From the IMG/VR virus record IMGVR_UViG_3300049783_000596, positions 1-25,619 of that record: a stretch of DNA of 25,619 nt. One strand, written 5' to 3'. The stretch is from a virus. Below the pieces are notes generated by a model. The model saw only the letters and a list, made by a program, of their open reading frames with translations, ran no database searches and was not told the DNA's origin. The translations under genes and the position numbers were made by a program. Shown here piece after piece: positions 1 through 9,374 of the stretch. How positions within the stretch are numbered: the stretch's first letter is position 1; each line of letters opens with the position of its first letter.

Positions 1-1
1 T

Positions 2-3000
2 AACTATAAACTTAGTGATAAAATTAGAATCACTGGCACTGGATTTGATGGAGACTATTCGATAACCAACTTAGTAACGTCGGATGTTGTTCAATTGGAT
101 TCAGATTTTTTTACGCAAAACCAAATCACATATTCATTAATTAGGCCAAGGCTGTTGTCTGACATAGAATCTGACACTAGCTTCACCGCGAAGGATCTAC
201 GTGAGTATTGGTTTGATACTGTAAATAACCAACTTAGGCAGTGGGATGGTGCTATTTGGGACGTGAAGGTTCAGAACTTCAGTTACCTTGCGGACAACAC
301 ACACAACACACACCTCGTAGACCTAACTCAACGTAACGATTGGGTAGATCAAAATAAGTGGGTTCACCGGAATGATATTAACACGTTCACTGGGAAATCC
401 AGAGCACAAAACCCAATCATAGAATACTTCCCATACGTGGAGCTATCAAAACATTCATTTGCAGATAAATCTTGGAAGTATAGAGATAGTGATTTATTTT
501 CATACACACCTACCACCGTAGAGCCTAGCCTATTTGAGCTAATAGATACTAGAATAACTTCAGGTGGGGGCGAATTGAGTTTTGAAGCACTGAATATATT
601 AGTATTTGATTCTAAGTTTGGAAACCTTACACCATCTTTGGTTGCTGGCGATGAAATACAATTGGTTGACTTCGGGATCAACACTGGAGATTATACTGTG
701 GCGTCATCAGAATATGTGCAACCGACACCAACATCTAGGTTCATCACAAAAGTATACCTTGCAGGTAATGTTAATAGTGTAGCAATAGTGCCGATTGGTG
801 GGCATGTAGCGCCAAAGTATACTGCTGTTGGTGACCAATGGATATCATTTGAAACCGAACATTGGCAGTTTGAGGGAATAGAAGACATATCAGCATCTAG
901 CATCTCACCAACAAAAAACCCAATGTTAGATGGGGTAATAGATACGTGGACCGATGGGACGTTTCAGACTAAGTTGGGCTTGATGTTCCAAGAGTTCAAA
1001 CTATTGACTGGTAGTCAAACTGGTGGAGTTGTTATTACCTTTGACGAATCACTACATGACCTGTGCCTGTTTGAGGATTTTCAGGAAGGTGATTTACGGG
1101 TTTACATAAACGGTGTACGCCAATATGGGAATTTCATAGACATTGCTGCACCAGCAGCCACCAACTTTGTGGGTTCTATTATATTTGACGACAGCATCAC
1201 AATAACAAGTGATGATGTTGTTCGTGCCGAACTTGGGGAGTATGCATTGGATGAGATCGGTAAGCGTGCAGTGTACGTAAACACACCCAACGGGCCAGAG
1301 CTATTCAACCTAGTTGATATACGCTATATTGAGCAAACCAAGGACGATAGGTCACAATACCCGTGGTTCAGCATCTATAATGTTAACAATGAGCCACTAA
1401 GAAAAGCAAGTAATTTATTTAAATTTACAAACTCTGTTACGGGTGAGTACCTTCCGAATATAGATCAACGAGTAGATTACGATGCTGCTACACAAAATTA
1501 TACATTCAGTCAGGACTTGATAGGTAGTGAAACTGGTGAACTATATCTCTACTATGACCGTGGGGAATTTGGTGAAGAGTATCAGTCTATATGGAAGAAA
1601 GGACTGTACAATGAGCAATACGTTCCTAGGTTGGAAGATGGTCTGTGGGAAATACCAAACCAGTTGTTTTTCAATCCAAAACACGATAACCGGGAAACTA
1701 TTAAATTAACTGAAATATTCAGGCACTTCACAACAATCACCAATAGCCAATATGCACAGGGTATTAGTGGTGGTGTTAGCAATATGTACAGGCTAACTGG
1801 AATACCAAACTATGGGCTTGGTGGTAGAATTAAAGAGCATAACGATGGCTTTGATACACTACTGTCCGCTATGTTTGTTAATAACATAAACCCGATAGAC
1901 TTAATATACTTTGCCCGTCAGAGGTATGCAAGCTTGCAAGCAAACTTGTTTGAAATACTAGAGGAAAATATAGTAACGTATCTATCACAGGGTGGTGCCA
2001 CAAACTATATTGACTTAGTTTCATATATTAATGAAGAAGTAAAAGACAACTTTGAGAAGAATGATAGGCTTGACCAATGGTTTGGTGATAGTACAACATA
2101 TAACGAAGACACAAATGAGGGCGTGAAGAACTGGATAGCAACTGCACCTTTCTTTGGGTTAGCTCCAAAAGTACAACCATATATCATTAATGATAACATA
2201 CGTGGGCTTCGACAAGTAGTCCACCACGACGGACATAGGAAAACAATAGTTTCAAACCCAGCGATAGTTTCAGCAATATTTAGTAGAATATTAGCCAGTG
2301 CAGATACTAACAGCGAAACACAAACAGTGGCATCAGAAGGGGACGCATTTCCAACTACAATTAATGGTAATGCTGTGGCTACGGGTGATTTTGTTGTAAG
2401 ATCAAACACTACTACAAAAACACGAAAACTATACATGTATTCTAATATTGCGGTATGGGAAGAGGTAGATGTGTACGATATGTACGCTGAAGTGATATTA
2501 AACATCGAGACTGCATTATATAGCGTGCTTGATGATAGTCTATTACCAAACAACTTCGTAAGTAAGTTTGACTTTGATATTGTAAAAAATGATGAAGAGT
2601 ATGCTGCTAAAATACAAGAACAGTTTTCAGTGTATCTTTTACAGAACCACATCCAAATACCGTACTTGAATACAACTTACGTTCAAAATGACACATTCAC
2701 ATGGAACTATGCTTATACGGGTATATCAACAGGCCCAATAACTGGATCTCCAACCACAAACACATATGCGTCATGGCAGGCACTATATGAAAACTTATAC
2801 GGGACGCCATACCCACACTTAGAGCCTTGGGTTTTACAGGGATACACTAGCAAACCGTCATGGTGGGATGCTGAATACCTTGATGTAAGTTTAACAAGAA
2901 CTTGGTTAGCTGTAATGTGGGCTAACATCCTAGACGGTACAATTCCAAGTGGTAACCCTGCACCAAATGGTTTGTTTGGTACAGGTGTGGCTGGTCAAAT

Positions 3001-6000
3001 AACACAATTGTTTACATATTTACCAGTAAATATTGAAGCAACGAATACGCTAGATGGTTACACTCCCGATGGGATACTACCACCCTATTGGAATAGTAAC
3101 AATTCAGCAAATGTTGCAGTCAGGACACCATACGACGCGAAGTTGCAGGAGTTTATCGTAACCCCCAATGCTGGTTTTTCTTTCGGGCAGCTTGGCCCAG
3201 ATGAGTGGAAATGGTCTGTATCGAATAACAAAATATATGACGATATGATAGTGGCGTTCAAAATCCAACCATTACGATTTATGAACCAATCCTTCGGCAA
3301 AGATTTAATTGATGTTGCTGCACTACAATTGGACGATACAACAAATAAAGTATCAAGCCACGATAATATTTTATTCCATGGTGAGGTGTATAACACGAAC
3401 CAGACATTTAAATCTAATGGCATAAATCAATGGTATGTTCATTTCAATAGGTATAGTGGCTTTGATGGTGTATCTTCAGAGTTTAGGCAAATGTGGACCG
3501 GTTGGGAAGCGCCACTAACATACCAATTTGGTGCATTTATAGATACACAAAACTTTAAAATAGGATCAGATTTATTTGATGTTACCACCAAAGATTACGG
3601 TGTATTGTTTAAAAAAGCATCTGGCATACGTGATATGTGGCTTGATGCTCTAGTTGCAACGTCAGTATCTTCACCATCTAGGTATGCCACTGAATTTGAA
3701 GCTGGGCTTGATTGGACCGTAGAATTTAGCAATACATCGCCAATTGGAAAACCCATAGAGGCACATGGTGTTCAAAACTATCCAGTTAGTATAGAGTCGG
3801 GAAGTAACATACTCCGAACATTTAGCTTTACTATTGACTCTGCAGAAATAAGTGATAGTTTTGGCTTTGATGTGGTGCAATATTCAGAATCATTGGTTGG
3901 TGCGACAGCAACCGAGTTGGCAAATGACGCAACGGTATACACTGCGACAGTAACTTTCGATGGTGTGGACGTAGTTAACCTGTCAGTAACTGGGAGTGCT
4001 GCACAGACCTTCTCTGAGTTACTTGCAGTTATCAATATTCAACTTGGGGTATACGGTACAGCATACCTATCTGGTGGTAACTTGACCATAGCTAGTGATA
4101 CTATAGGTGGGTTAACGTTTTCAACCATAGTTGACGTTGATTTATTTTCAACAGCTAGCTCTAATTTCCTTGGGACTACGGGAAATTCATTTAACCCAAC
4201 AACATTTGATAAAGTATTATATGTGAGTGATGATTTGTCTAAATATTTTTCAGCTGGGAGCACGTTTGATATTGTTAATTCAACTAACTTGAACGGCACA
4301 TACACTGTTAGTGCATCAGCGTATAATGCATCAACGAAGCTAACACGAATAGAGATAGATGGTGGTATAATCATAGGTAACACTATAATAGACGGGTCAA
4401 TTGAGCCAACTGCTGCCGTTGATTTACCAGAGCAGTGGACAACTGGTGTCGGGTTGAATTGGACATCCAACGGGATGATATCTGCACCATTTAACACTAC
4501 AAGCCTATACTATTTGATTCGAGATAATGGTAGGGAATTTAGATTATCAACTACTCGCGAGGGTGCGGTTGCTGGTACTGACATAATAACACCAACTACA
4601 GTACCACTAAACCAAAACTATATTGGCAGAATACAAAACACATTCACAGCTTTTGGTGCACGGAAAGTATTAGCGTATTGGAAACAGCACTATGTAGATG
4701 ATAGAGTAGTATATTCATACCCAACACCAACAACAATATCTGGCATACAAAATATGATAGATTTTATAAATGGGTATAGGAGCTACTTGGAAAGTATAGG
4801 CTTTGTATATGATGATACTGATGGTACTAATAGAGATGTTTCTACTGGCAGGGCATATACTTGGCAGTTAGAAACTGAAGAGCTAATTGAGTTTTTATAC
4901 AACAGTAGAACAATAAATGAAGAGAACTCTGAACAATATAGTGTAACACCAAATGCCCCAAGTAATGCATTTACCAGTGAATATGCTATAACATGGAACA
5001 CGGGAACTAAGGTAACACTGTCAAGTGTTGGTGGGACATTACCTGCTGAACTTGAAAACCCAATAGTTAGCACAGTACCTTATTATATCATCCAAGGTGT
5101 TGGTATTGGCACATTTCAATTGGCTGGATCACAAACAGACGCACGTAACGGTAAACCAATCAAGTTCTCAGATAACGGGACGGGGGTAACTGTCGTAACA
5201 CTGGCTAAGAGTAATAAAGCATTGCCATCAATCGAACTAAACCCACATAAGCAATCAGTAATGGTTGATACAGATACTGGAATAATATCTAATATGGTAG
5301 CTGGTAATAACTTAGATGTCATAACCAACCAAAGAGTGTATGGTTCTGACAACATAGCAATATCAAACAGTGACTTAATCGTATCCCGTCGGGACTTAAG
5401 AACTAGGATACACTTAACCGGGGATAGGGTTACTAAAAATATAACGGGGTCAGCACCCATTGTTAATATTGCAGGTATGCACGTATTCGTTGATGGGTAT
5501 GAGCATGTGTTGCAATTTGAAAATGTGAGCAGTGGTGGCATATTAATATACGATAGTTTCCTTGGAATAAACACACTACGTTTCACTTTAGAGTTTGATA
5601 GACAGGATGGTTTTACATTACGACCAAACGTTGGAGGTGATGTTATATTGGGCGAGTCTCAGGTTCAGAACATGGAGTCTGCAATTGAATCGTTGAGATA
5701 TGCGTATAGTGCATATGGTTCTAGGGAAGGTGATGATATTACTAAGAGTGTTAGGGCAGCATTGGGGTACGCTGGGCCGTATGATTATGGTGATGACATC
5801 GGGTTAACTGATAAAAGTCAATTTACATTCTACCGTGGCCTTATACAGAAAAAGGGCACAAATTTCGCAGCGAATGCTTTCGCTAACCAGAAGCAATACA
5901 GTAACTTGGATATAGATGAGTTTTGGGCGTACAAGCTTGGCACCTATGGTGATTCTAAATTAAAAACATACCCCGAACTTAAGCTGTTTTCACGTGAAGT

Positions 6001-7915
6001 TTCACGAAAGGAACTCAGGTTAGATTTCATTGAACCTCTGGGAACATCAGATAACTCTGACTTATTTAATGCAACCGCTGCTATTGATTTGACCGATAGC
6101 ACTAGGTGGTTTGAGCAGCCCGATCAATTGGAAAAGATGCACCCGCGTAACAGGTTTTACTTGAACGCAAGGGTAGCCGAAAGGTTAGAGGGTGTATCAG
6201 CTGACCTCATTAATGGTAACTATTATATTCAACTAACTGAACCTGCAGATGGTGCTATCATAACACATCAGGTATCCGCAGGACCACCGACTGTTCGTGT
6301 GGAACTGGTGGCTGGGGTTGGCTATCAATTTATTACTAATAAATTGATTAAGTTTATTACTGACCCAACAACACTCACATCAATTAATGTTTCAACATTA
6401 ACTTATAGTTATGATGCTGAAAGTCCTGCAAAAATAATTAATAGAAAGGCTAAGTATGTAGTGAGTGAAGTTCCGATATGGAACCCAGCACGCCAACAAT
6501 ATTATTCTACTGCAATATATGGTGTTGATTATAGGTCAAGCACCGACCCCGCAAACTACACAACAAATTTGTGGGATAGTAGGTTTAATGATAAGGTGTG
6601 GTTTGATATAACATACGAATATTACCTACCTTTCGATGACATCTTCATTCAACCGGATGTTAACGCCCGTATGAGCAATTGGGGCAAGCTGTCACCGTAT
6701 GGTAAGATACAAACATACCAATGGGTAGAGTCTGACGTTATACCTACAGAGTACGATAGGTTTGCTCAGCTAGAAGGGCAGTCTGGGGCGACAGCCATAG
6801 ATGACAGGAAAACTGGAACATCACGTAAATTACTGTATGTTAATACTTCAACGTACCCAATACAAACTTGGGAGGAGATTCTTACGGGAGCCACAAACAC
6901 TCGCGACCAGATAGTTCCATTTATTGCGGAACTAGTCACAACATCATCATTTACTGCGGCAGGGTTGCCTACCACTAAAGATGTGAGTGTGTATGTTGAC
7001 TCCGTTTTTTATAGTACAGGCACTTTTAATAATACTACATTTGCTGCATTTGCGGTTTTTGTTGCTGGTACTTCTGCAAAGACAATACATGTAGTTAATT
7101 TAGCAGTGGAACCCACACCTACACAAATAACAGCATTTGAATATAAGTATGATTCACCTTACGTTACAGTGAATAAGGTTGACCCTATAACTGGCAATAA
7201 TGTTCCAAATTATTATTTTTGGGTAAGTGGTCGGTTAGCTACCATTCCAGTATTGGGTGGTACTTCAAGCAAGACCACATTATTCACAATCAATAAGGGT
7301 TTGGGAAATATACCAACACCGTACATGATACCTGATAAGCTAACCGACATAAGTGCATCCATCTCATCAGATGTTCTTAACTTGTCATACGAATTCCCAT
7401 ATGCATATACTAGGTTAGTTGTCAAGGGTATTGGTGGCACTGTTCCCACTGAGGACACTTATACACTGAGGTTCACTAAGGATTTCAGTTTACGTGATAG
7501 GCTAGATAGTCCTAATATATCTGAACTAAACCGAAAAAATGTACATACCGAATGGAAAATGTTCAGGGAAAGACAATTTGATAAAATTGACGTAACCCTA
7601 TGGAATGCGGTCGTTGAGTCTATATTGGGTTTTGAGTATGATGGTGGTGCGTTGGTAGATGTTGTACCGGATGTGTCTTCACCAGTACTAACACCAACCC
7701 CGACTATAGATGTTAGCCCCAGTGCCACCTCAGCCGTTGATGTGACACCGACACCGACACTTACACCTAATGTGACACCGACGCCCACCCTGACACCAAA
7801 CGCTACTCCGGGAAGCTCAAGTGCGTCCACACCATTACCGTCGGCAACACCAGCAAATACTCCAGTGGTTTCTTCAACACCAGAACCCACACCTACTCCA
7901 ACTTCTGGGACATAG
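2..7915 (+). CDS. Giant phage virion structural protein (3' part, 5' end outside window)
   Basis: The frame is open from the first bases of the window, so the gene begins upstream; 2,637 residues are visible (numbered here from the codon at position 2). I do not recognise a single family; it looks like a baseplate- or fibre-associated virion protein built from beta modules. Visible parts are: a YWFD...QWDG...W motif (about residues 69-87) that also occurs in the three downstream fibre proteins; three copies of a G(D/T)Y(T/S)(V/I) module (about 12-32, 214-258, 1417-1458); a domain centred on AQTFSELL (about 1301-1384) that recurs in the tail sheath; two related modules around YYLIRDNG and YYIIQGVG (about 1500-1527 and 1694-1738); a FYRGLIQKKG ... 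DEFWAYKLGTYG region (about 1943-1984); and a Pro-Thr-rich tail (from about 2562). There is no signal peptide or catalytic motif that I can see. The stop is one base before the next start codon. Confidence 0.8.
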   Translation, partial: NYKLSDKIRITGTGFDGDYSITNLVTSDVVQLDSDFFTQNQITYSLIRPRLLSDIESDTSFTAKDLREYWFDTVNNQLRQWDGAIWDVKVQNFSYLADNTHNTHLVDLTQRNDWVDQNKWVHRNDINTFTGKSRAQNPIIEYFPYVELSKHSFADKSWKYRDSDLFSYTPTTVEPSLFELIDTRITSGGGELSFEALNILVFDSKFGNLTPSLVAGDEIQLVDFGINTGDYTVASSEYVQPTPTSRFITKVYLAGNVNSVAIVPIGGHVAPKYTAVGDQWISFETEHWQFEGIEDISASSISPTKNPMLDGVIDTWTDGTFQTKLGLMFQEFKLLTGSQTGGVVITFDESLHDLCLFEDFQEGDLRVYINGVRQYGNFIDIAAPAATNFVGSIIFDDSITITSDDVVRAELGEYALDEIGKRAVYVNTPNGPELFNLVDIRYIEQTKDDRSQYPWFSIYNVNNEPLRKASNLFKFTNSVTGEYLPNIDQRVDYDAATQNYTFSQDLIGSETGELYLYYDRGEFGEEYQSIWKKGLYNEQYVPRLEDGLWEIPNQLFFNPKHDNRETIKLTEIFRHFTTITNSQYAQGISGGVSNMYRLTGIPNYGLGGRIKEHNDGFDTLLSAMFVNNINPIDLIYFARQRYASLQANLFEILEENIVTYLSQGGATNYIDLVSYINEEVKDNFEKNDRLDQWFGDSTTYNEDTNEGVKNWIATAPFFGLAPKVQPYIINDNIRGLRQVVHHDGHRKTIVSNPAIVSAIFSRILASADTNSETQTVASEGDAFPTTINGNAVATGDFVVRSNTTTKTRKLYMYSNIAVWEEVDVYDMYAEVILNIETALYSVLDDSLLPNNFVSKFDFDIVKNDEEYAAKIQEQFSVYLLQNHIQIPYLNTTYVQNDTFTWNYAYTGISTGPITGSPTTNTYASWQALYENLYGTPYPHLEPWVLQGYTSKPSWWDAEYLDVSLTRTWLAVMWANILDGTIPSGNPAPNGLFGTGVAGQITQLFTYLPVNIEATNTLDGYTPDGILPPYWNSNNSANVAVRTPYDAKLQEFIVTPNAGFSFGQLGPDEWKWSVSNNKIYDDMIVAFKIQPLRFMNQSFGKDLIDVAALQLDDTTNKVSSHDNILFHGEVYNTNQTFKSNGINQWYVHFNRYSGFDGVSSEFRQMWTGWEAPLTYQFGAFIDTQNFKIGSDLFDVTTKDYGVLFKKASGIRDMWLDALVATSVSSPSRYATEFEAGLDWTVEFSNTSPIGKPIEAHGVQNYPVSIESGSNILRTFSFTIDSAEISDSFGFDVVQYSESLVGATATELANDATVYTATVTFDGVDVVNLSVTGSAAQTFSELLAVINIQLGVYGTAYLSGGNLTIASDTIGGLTFSTIVDVDLFSTASSNFLGTTGNSFNPTTFDKVLYVSDDLSKYFSAGSTFDIVNSTNLNGTYTVSASAYNASTKLTRIEIDGGIIIGNTIIDGSIEPTAAVDLPEQWTTGVGLNWTSNGMISAPFNTTSLYYLIRDNGREFRLSTTREGAVAGTDIITPTTVPLNQNYIGRIQNTFTAFGARKVLAYWKQHYVDDRVVYSYPTPTTISGIQNMIDFINGYRSYLESIGFVYDDTDGTNRDVSTGRAYTWQLETEELIEFLYNSRTINEENSEQYSVTPNAPSNAFTSEYAITWNTGTKVTLSSVGGTLPAELENPIVSTVPYYIIQGVGIGTFQLAGSQTDARNGKPIKFSDNGTGVTVVTLAKSNKALPSIELNPHKQSVMVDTDTGIISNMVAGNNLDVITNQRVYGSDNIAISNSDLIVSRRDLRTRIHLTGDRVTKNITGSAPIVNIAGMHVFVDGYEHVLQFENVSSGGILIYDSFLGINTLRFTLEFDRQDGFTLRPNVGGDVILGESQVQNMESAIESLRYAYSAYGSREGDDITKSVRAALGYAGPYDYGDDIGLTDKSQFTFYRGLIQKKGTNFAANAFANQKQYSNLDIDEFWAYKLGTYGDSKLKTYPELKLFSREVSRKELRLDFIEPLGTSDNSDLFNATAAIDLTDSTRWFEQPDQLEKMHPRNRFYLNARVAERLEGVSADLINGNYYIQLTEPADGAIITHQVSAGPPTVRVELVAGVGYQFITNKLIKFITDPTTLTSINVSTLTYSYDAESPAKIINRKAKYVVSEVPIWNPARQQYYSTAIYGVDYRSSTDPANYTTNLWDSRFNDKVWFDITYEYYLPFDDIFIQPDVNARMSNWGKLSPYGKIQTYQWVESDVIPTEYDRFAQLEGQSGATAIDDRKTGTSRKLLYVNTSTYPIQTWEEILTGATNTRDQIVPFIAELVTTSSFTAAGLPTTKDVSVYVDSVFYSTGTFNNTTFAAFAVFVAGTSAKTIHVVNLAVEPTPTQITAFEYKYDSPYVTVNKVDPITGNNVPNYYFWVSGRLATIPVLGGTSSKTTLFTINKGLGNIPTPYMIPDKLTDISASISSDVLNLSYEFPYAYTRLVVKGIGGTVPTEDTYTLRFTKDFSLRDRLDSPNISELNRKNVHTEWKMFRERQFDKIDVTLWNAVVESILGFEYDGGALVDVVPDVSSPVLTPTPTIDVSPSATSAVDVTPTPTLTPNVTPTPTLTPNATPGSSSASTPLPSATPANTPVVSSTPEPTPTPTSGT
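7684..7912 (+). repeat. Pro-Thr-rich low-complexity C-terminal tract
   Basis: The last roughly 75 codons of the giant protein are dominated by Pro, Thr, Ser and Val in a degenerate TPTPT-like pattern, encoded by acaccaac/acaccgac-type DNA repeats. The same kind of tract forms the tail of the next protein and the hinges of the two long fibre proteins, so this is probably a flexible linker or exposed tail. Confidence 0.75.
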
Positions 7916-7916
7916 T

Positions 7917-8981
7917 ATGAAGTTTAGTATTTTACAGGGTATTTTTCTGACAAGTAGATCTAAAAGATACTTATCATTAAACAGTGCTGGTAATATTGAT
8001 TTGGTTATAGTGGATACAATTGGGTTGATAATATCACATGGTACGGTAAACTATCATGTGAAGGAGCCAGCAACTGTTGAGTCTGCATGGAAAGGCCCGT
8101 TTGGTAGTAGTACACAGTATTTGTACTGGGATATAGATCAAGCTACTGGTAGAGTATCATATGGTACTACACTCCTAGAGCCAACATACGGCAATACATT
8201 ACCAACGACACCAGAAATAGATCAACACTTTTTTAATAAAGTTGAAAACCGAATGTTGGTGTGGAATGGGGGCGTCTGGACTAAAAAGATACGAGTTTTT
8301 TCTGGGTCAGTATCTGGGACTAACATAGCAATGTTAGGTGCAAATTCACAAATAGATAGCATAGGAAATTACTATGCGCATCCGATAAGGTTCTTTAGAG
8401 ACGGAAAGCCAGTAGTTAAAGAATTGTCAGATGGCAACTTCGTATTTGTTACGGAAACTGGTGATGGGATTCAAGATGTTGGCCAAATCAGTAATGTAAA
8501 GTTTGATAGGTTAGACAATGGGCTGGTTGCAGACACTACCATACCAAAGTACCGTGCTGTGATTATGAGTGGTCAAAATACTATCAAATTAGCATCAAAC
8601 TTTATAATAACATCTGAGGTGGTTGGTATAACTGAAAACCTTGTTAATGGTGGAAACACAACACCTCTTATAACTTTTGGATATATAGAGAATAGAGATT
8701 TATTTAATTTCACTGACAAACCATTGGCCCATATATACTGCGGGGCAGATGGTGAGCTTACTACTACCATCCCAACAGGTGGATCTATTCAAAAGTTAGG
8801 ACATGTAGTGTCACCTAATATAATTTTTATTGATATTCAACCACAACTTATCATACTGGATAACTACGCAACAGTAACACCAACCGTAACACCAACAGTA
8901 ACTCCAGCAATGACAATTACCCCGACACCATCGGGTGTAGTGGTAACCCCAACACCATCACCAACTGGGTTCCCAGCATAA
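7917..8981 (+). CDS. Short fibre-like protein: adaptor domain plus Pro-Thr tail (paralog stub)
   Basis: This 354-residue protein starts at the ATG one base after the preceding stop (TAG T ATG). The start is fixed by paralogy: its MKFSILQGIF aligns with MLTTIRQGIV and MLISFRQGII of the two long downstream proteins. The shared domain (about residues 1-315) has signatures W.GPF.....YLYWDI near residues 56-74, FG/YGTT.LEPTYG, and QHFF...M.VW.G..W near 102-121. A Pro-Thr tail (about 318-354) ends in SPTGFPA. In the 1413-aa paralog the equivalent SPTGVSLP is followed by a beta-propeller, so this protein stops exactly at the hinge. It is probably a virion-attached fibre base or decoy, or a paralog that lost its receptor-binding half. 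The frame is intact, so nothing marks it as a pseudogene. A good Shine-Dalgarno site is lacking, which suggests translational coupling to the giant protein. Confidence 0.8.
   Translation: MKFSILQGIFLTSRSKRYLSLNSAGNIDLVIVDTIGLIISHGTVNYHVKEPATVESAWKGPFGSSTQYLYWDIDQATGRVSYGTTLLEPTYGNTLPTTPEIDQHFFNKVENRMLVWNGGVWTKKIRVFSGSVSGTNIAMLGANSQIDSIGNYYAHPIRFFRDGKPVVKELSDGNFVFVTETGDGIQDVGQISNVKFDRLDNGLVADTTIPKYRAVIMSGQNTIKLASNFIITSEVVGITENLVNGGNTTPLITFGYIENRDLFNFTDKPLAHIYCGADGELTTTIPTGGSIQKLGHVVSPNIIFIDIQPQLIILDNYATVTPTVTPTVTPAMTITPTPSGVVVTPTPSPTGFPA
8870..8978 (+). repeat. Pro-Thr tail of the stub paralog
   Basis: Degenerate acaccaac-type repeats encode VTPTVTPTVTP and TPTPS-type residues at the C-terminus of the 354-aa protein. 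The tract matches the first hinge of the two long paralogs in position and composition. Confidence 0.7.
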
Positions 8982-8984
8982 ATA
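8977..8984 (+). promoter_or_regulatory. Near-consensus T4-type late promoter (CATAAATA)
   Basis: One mismatch from the T4 late octamer TATAAATA, placed 21 bases upstream of the ATG of the 102-aa gene and overlapping the end of the preceding gene. The same CATAAATA variant precedes the sheath gene, which makes it more credible than a chance match. It remains unproven. Confidence 0.4.
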
Positions 8985-9005
8985 TAATATACTATTAGGA
9001 TTAAT

Positions 9006-9314
9006 ATGGACCTTAAACAATTATACAAGAATGTGATCACTGGTGAGAGTATATTACTTGATCCCAAAGAATCGACAATGTGCCCATATTCTGAAATATT
9101 CACATCACTCACCGATTGGGTTGTGACTCACAATAATGACACCATGTTAATCGTTATGCAAGTATTTGTTAATGATATTTTAGTAGACCCCGATGGAGTA
9201 GTAATAAATGATGGCAATACGTTTACTGTTAAATTTGGGGTTCCAACGGCAGGTAGGGTAAACTTCTTGGTATATAAAGGCATTGGTGGTAATGGTTGTG
9301 GAGTTGTTGATTAG
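9006..9314 (+). CDS. Small virion-associated protein, possible single beta-domain
   Basis: This 102-residue protein has an ATG with AGGA (8997-9000) at suitable spacing. I do not recognise the family. The second half (VFVNDILVDPDG ... FTVKFGVPTAGRVNFLVYKG) has the beta-strand rhythm of phage structural modules in which a short 'V(F/Y)(V/I)NG' strand is followed by a turn and a hydrophobic strand. The giant upstream protein contains a comparable LRVYINGVRQYG segment, and its C-terminal region has a VVKGIGG segment resembling VYKGIGG here. No signal peptide or membrane segment is apparent. Lying between two fibre paralogs, it may be a fibre-associated cap, a small attached subunit or an assembly chaperone; the sequence cannot decide. 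Confidence 0.65.
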   Translation: MDLKQLYKNVITGESILLDPKESTMCPYSEIFTSLTDWVVTHNNDTMLIVMQVFVNDILVDPDGVVINDGNTFTVKFGVPTAGRVNFLVYKGIGGNGCGVVD

Positions 9315-9331
9315 CAAAGAAAACCATAGAC

Positions 9332-9339
9332 TATAAATA
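9332..9339 (+). promoter_or_regulatory. T4-type late promoter (exact TATAAATA)
   Basis: This is an exact match to the T4 late -10 octamer in the 59-base gap upstream of the first long fibre gene. In T4 the transcript starts about six bases downstream of the octamer, which here would be close to 9345, the first base of a nine-codon reading frame whose stop overlaps the fibre start codon. Confidence 0.7.
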
Positions 9340-9344
9340 CCCAT

Positions 9345-9374
9345 ATGTTAAATAATTATGAGTATAAAGTGTAA
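9345..9374 (+). CDS. Possible nine-codon leader ORF overlapping the fibre start
   Basis: ATG at 9345 opens a frame encoding MLNNYEYKV and stops at TAA 9372-9374, overlapping the next ATG by one base (TAATG). No Shine-Dalgarno site precedes it, but the predicted late transcript would begin almost exactly on this ATG. It may couple translation of the fibre gene, whose own start lacks a clear ribosome site. A mini-frame this short can also occur by chance. Confidence 0.25.
   Translation: MLNNYEYKV

Noticed and set aside
7459-7890. Long reverse-strand frames rich in Val-Gly (also at 10237-10515, 12889-13119, 14432-14827, 17045-17293)
   Set aside because: They are the antisense of Thr-Pro repeats (acaccaac read backwards gives GVGV), lie wholly inside well-supported forward genes, and have no ribosome sites.
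7821-7916. Upstream extension of the 354-aa frame overlapping the giant protein, suggesting a frameshift fusion
   Set aside because: The paralogs align only from the ATG at 7917, the overlap arises from the open character of the Pro-Thr repeat, and there is no slippery heptamer or structure that I can see.
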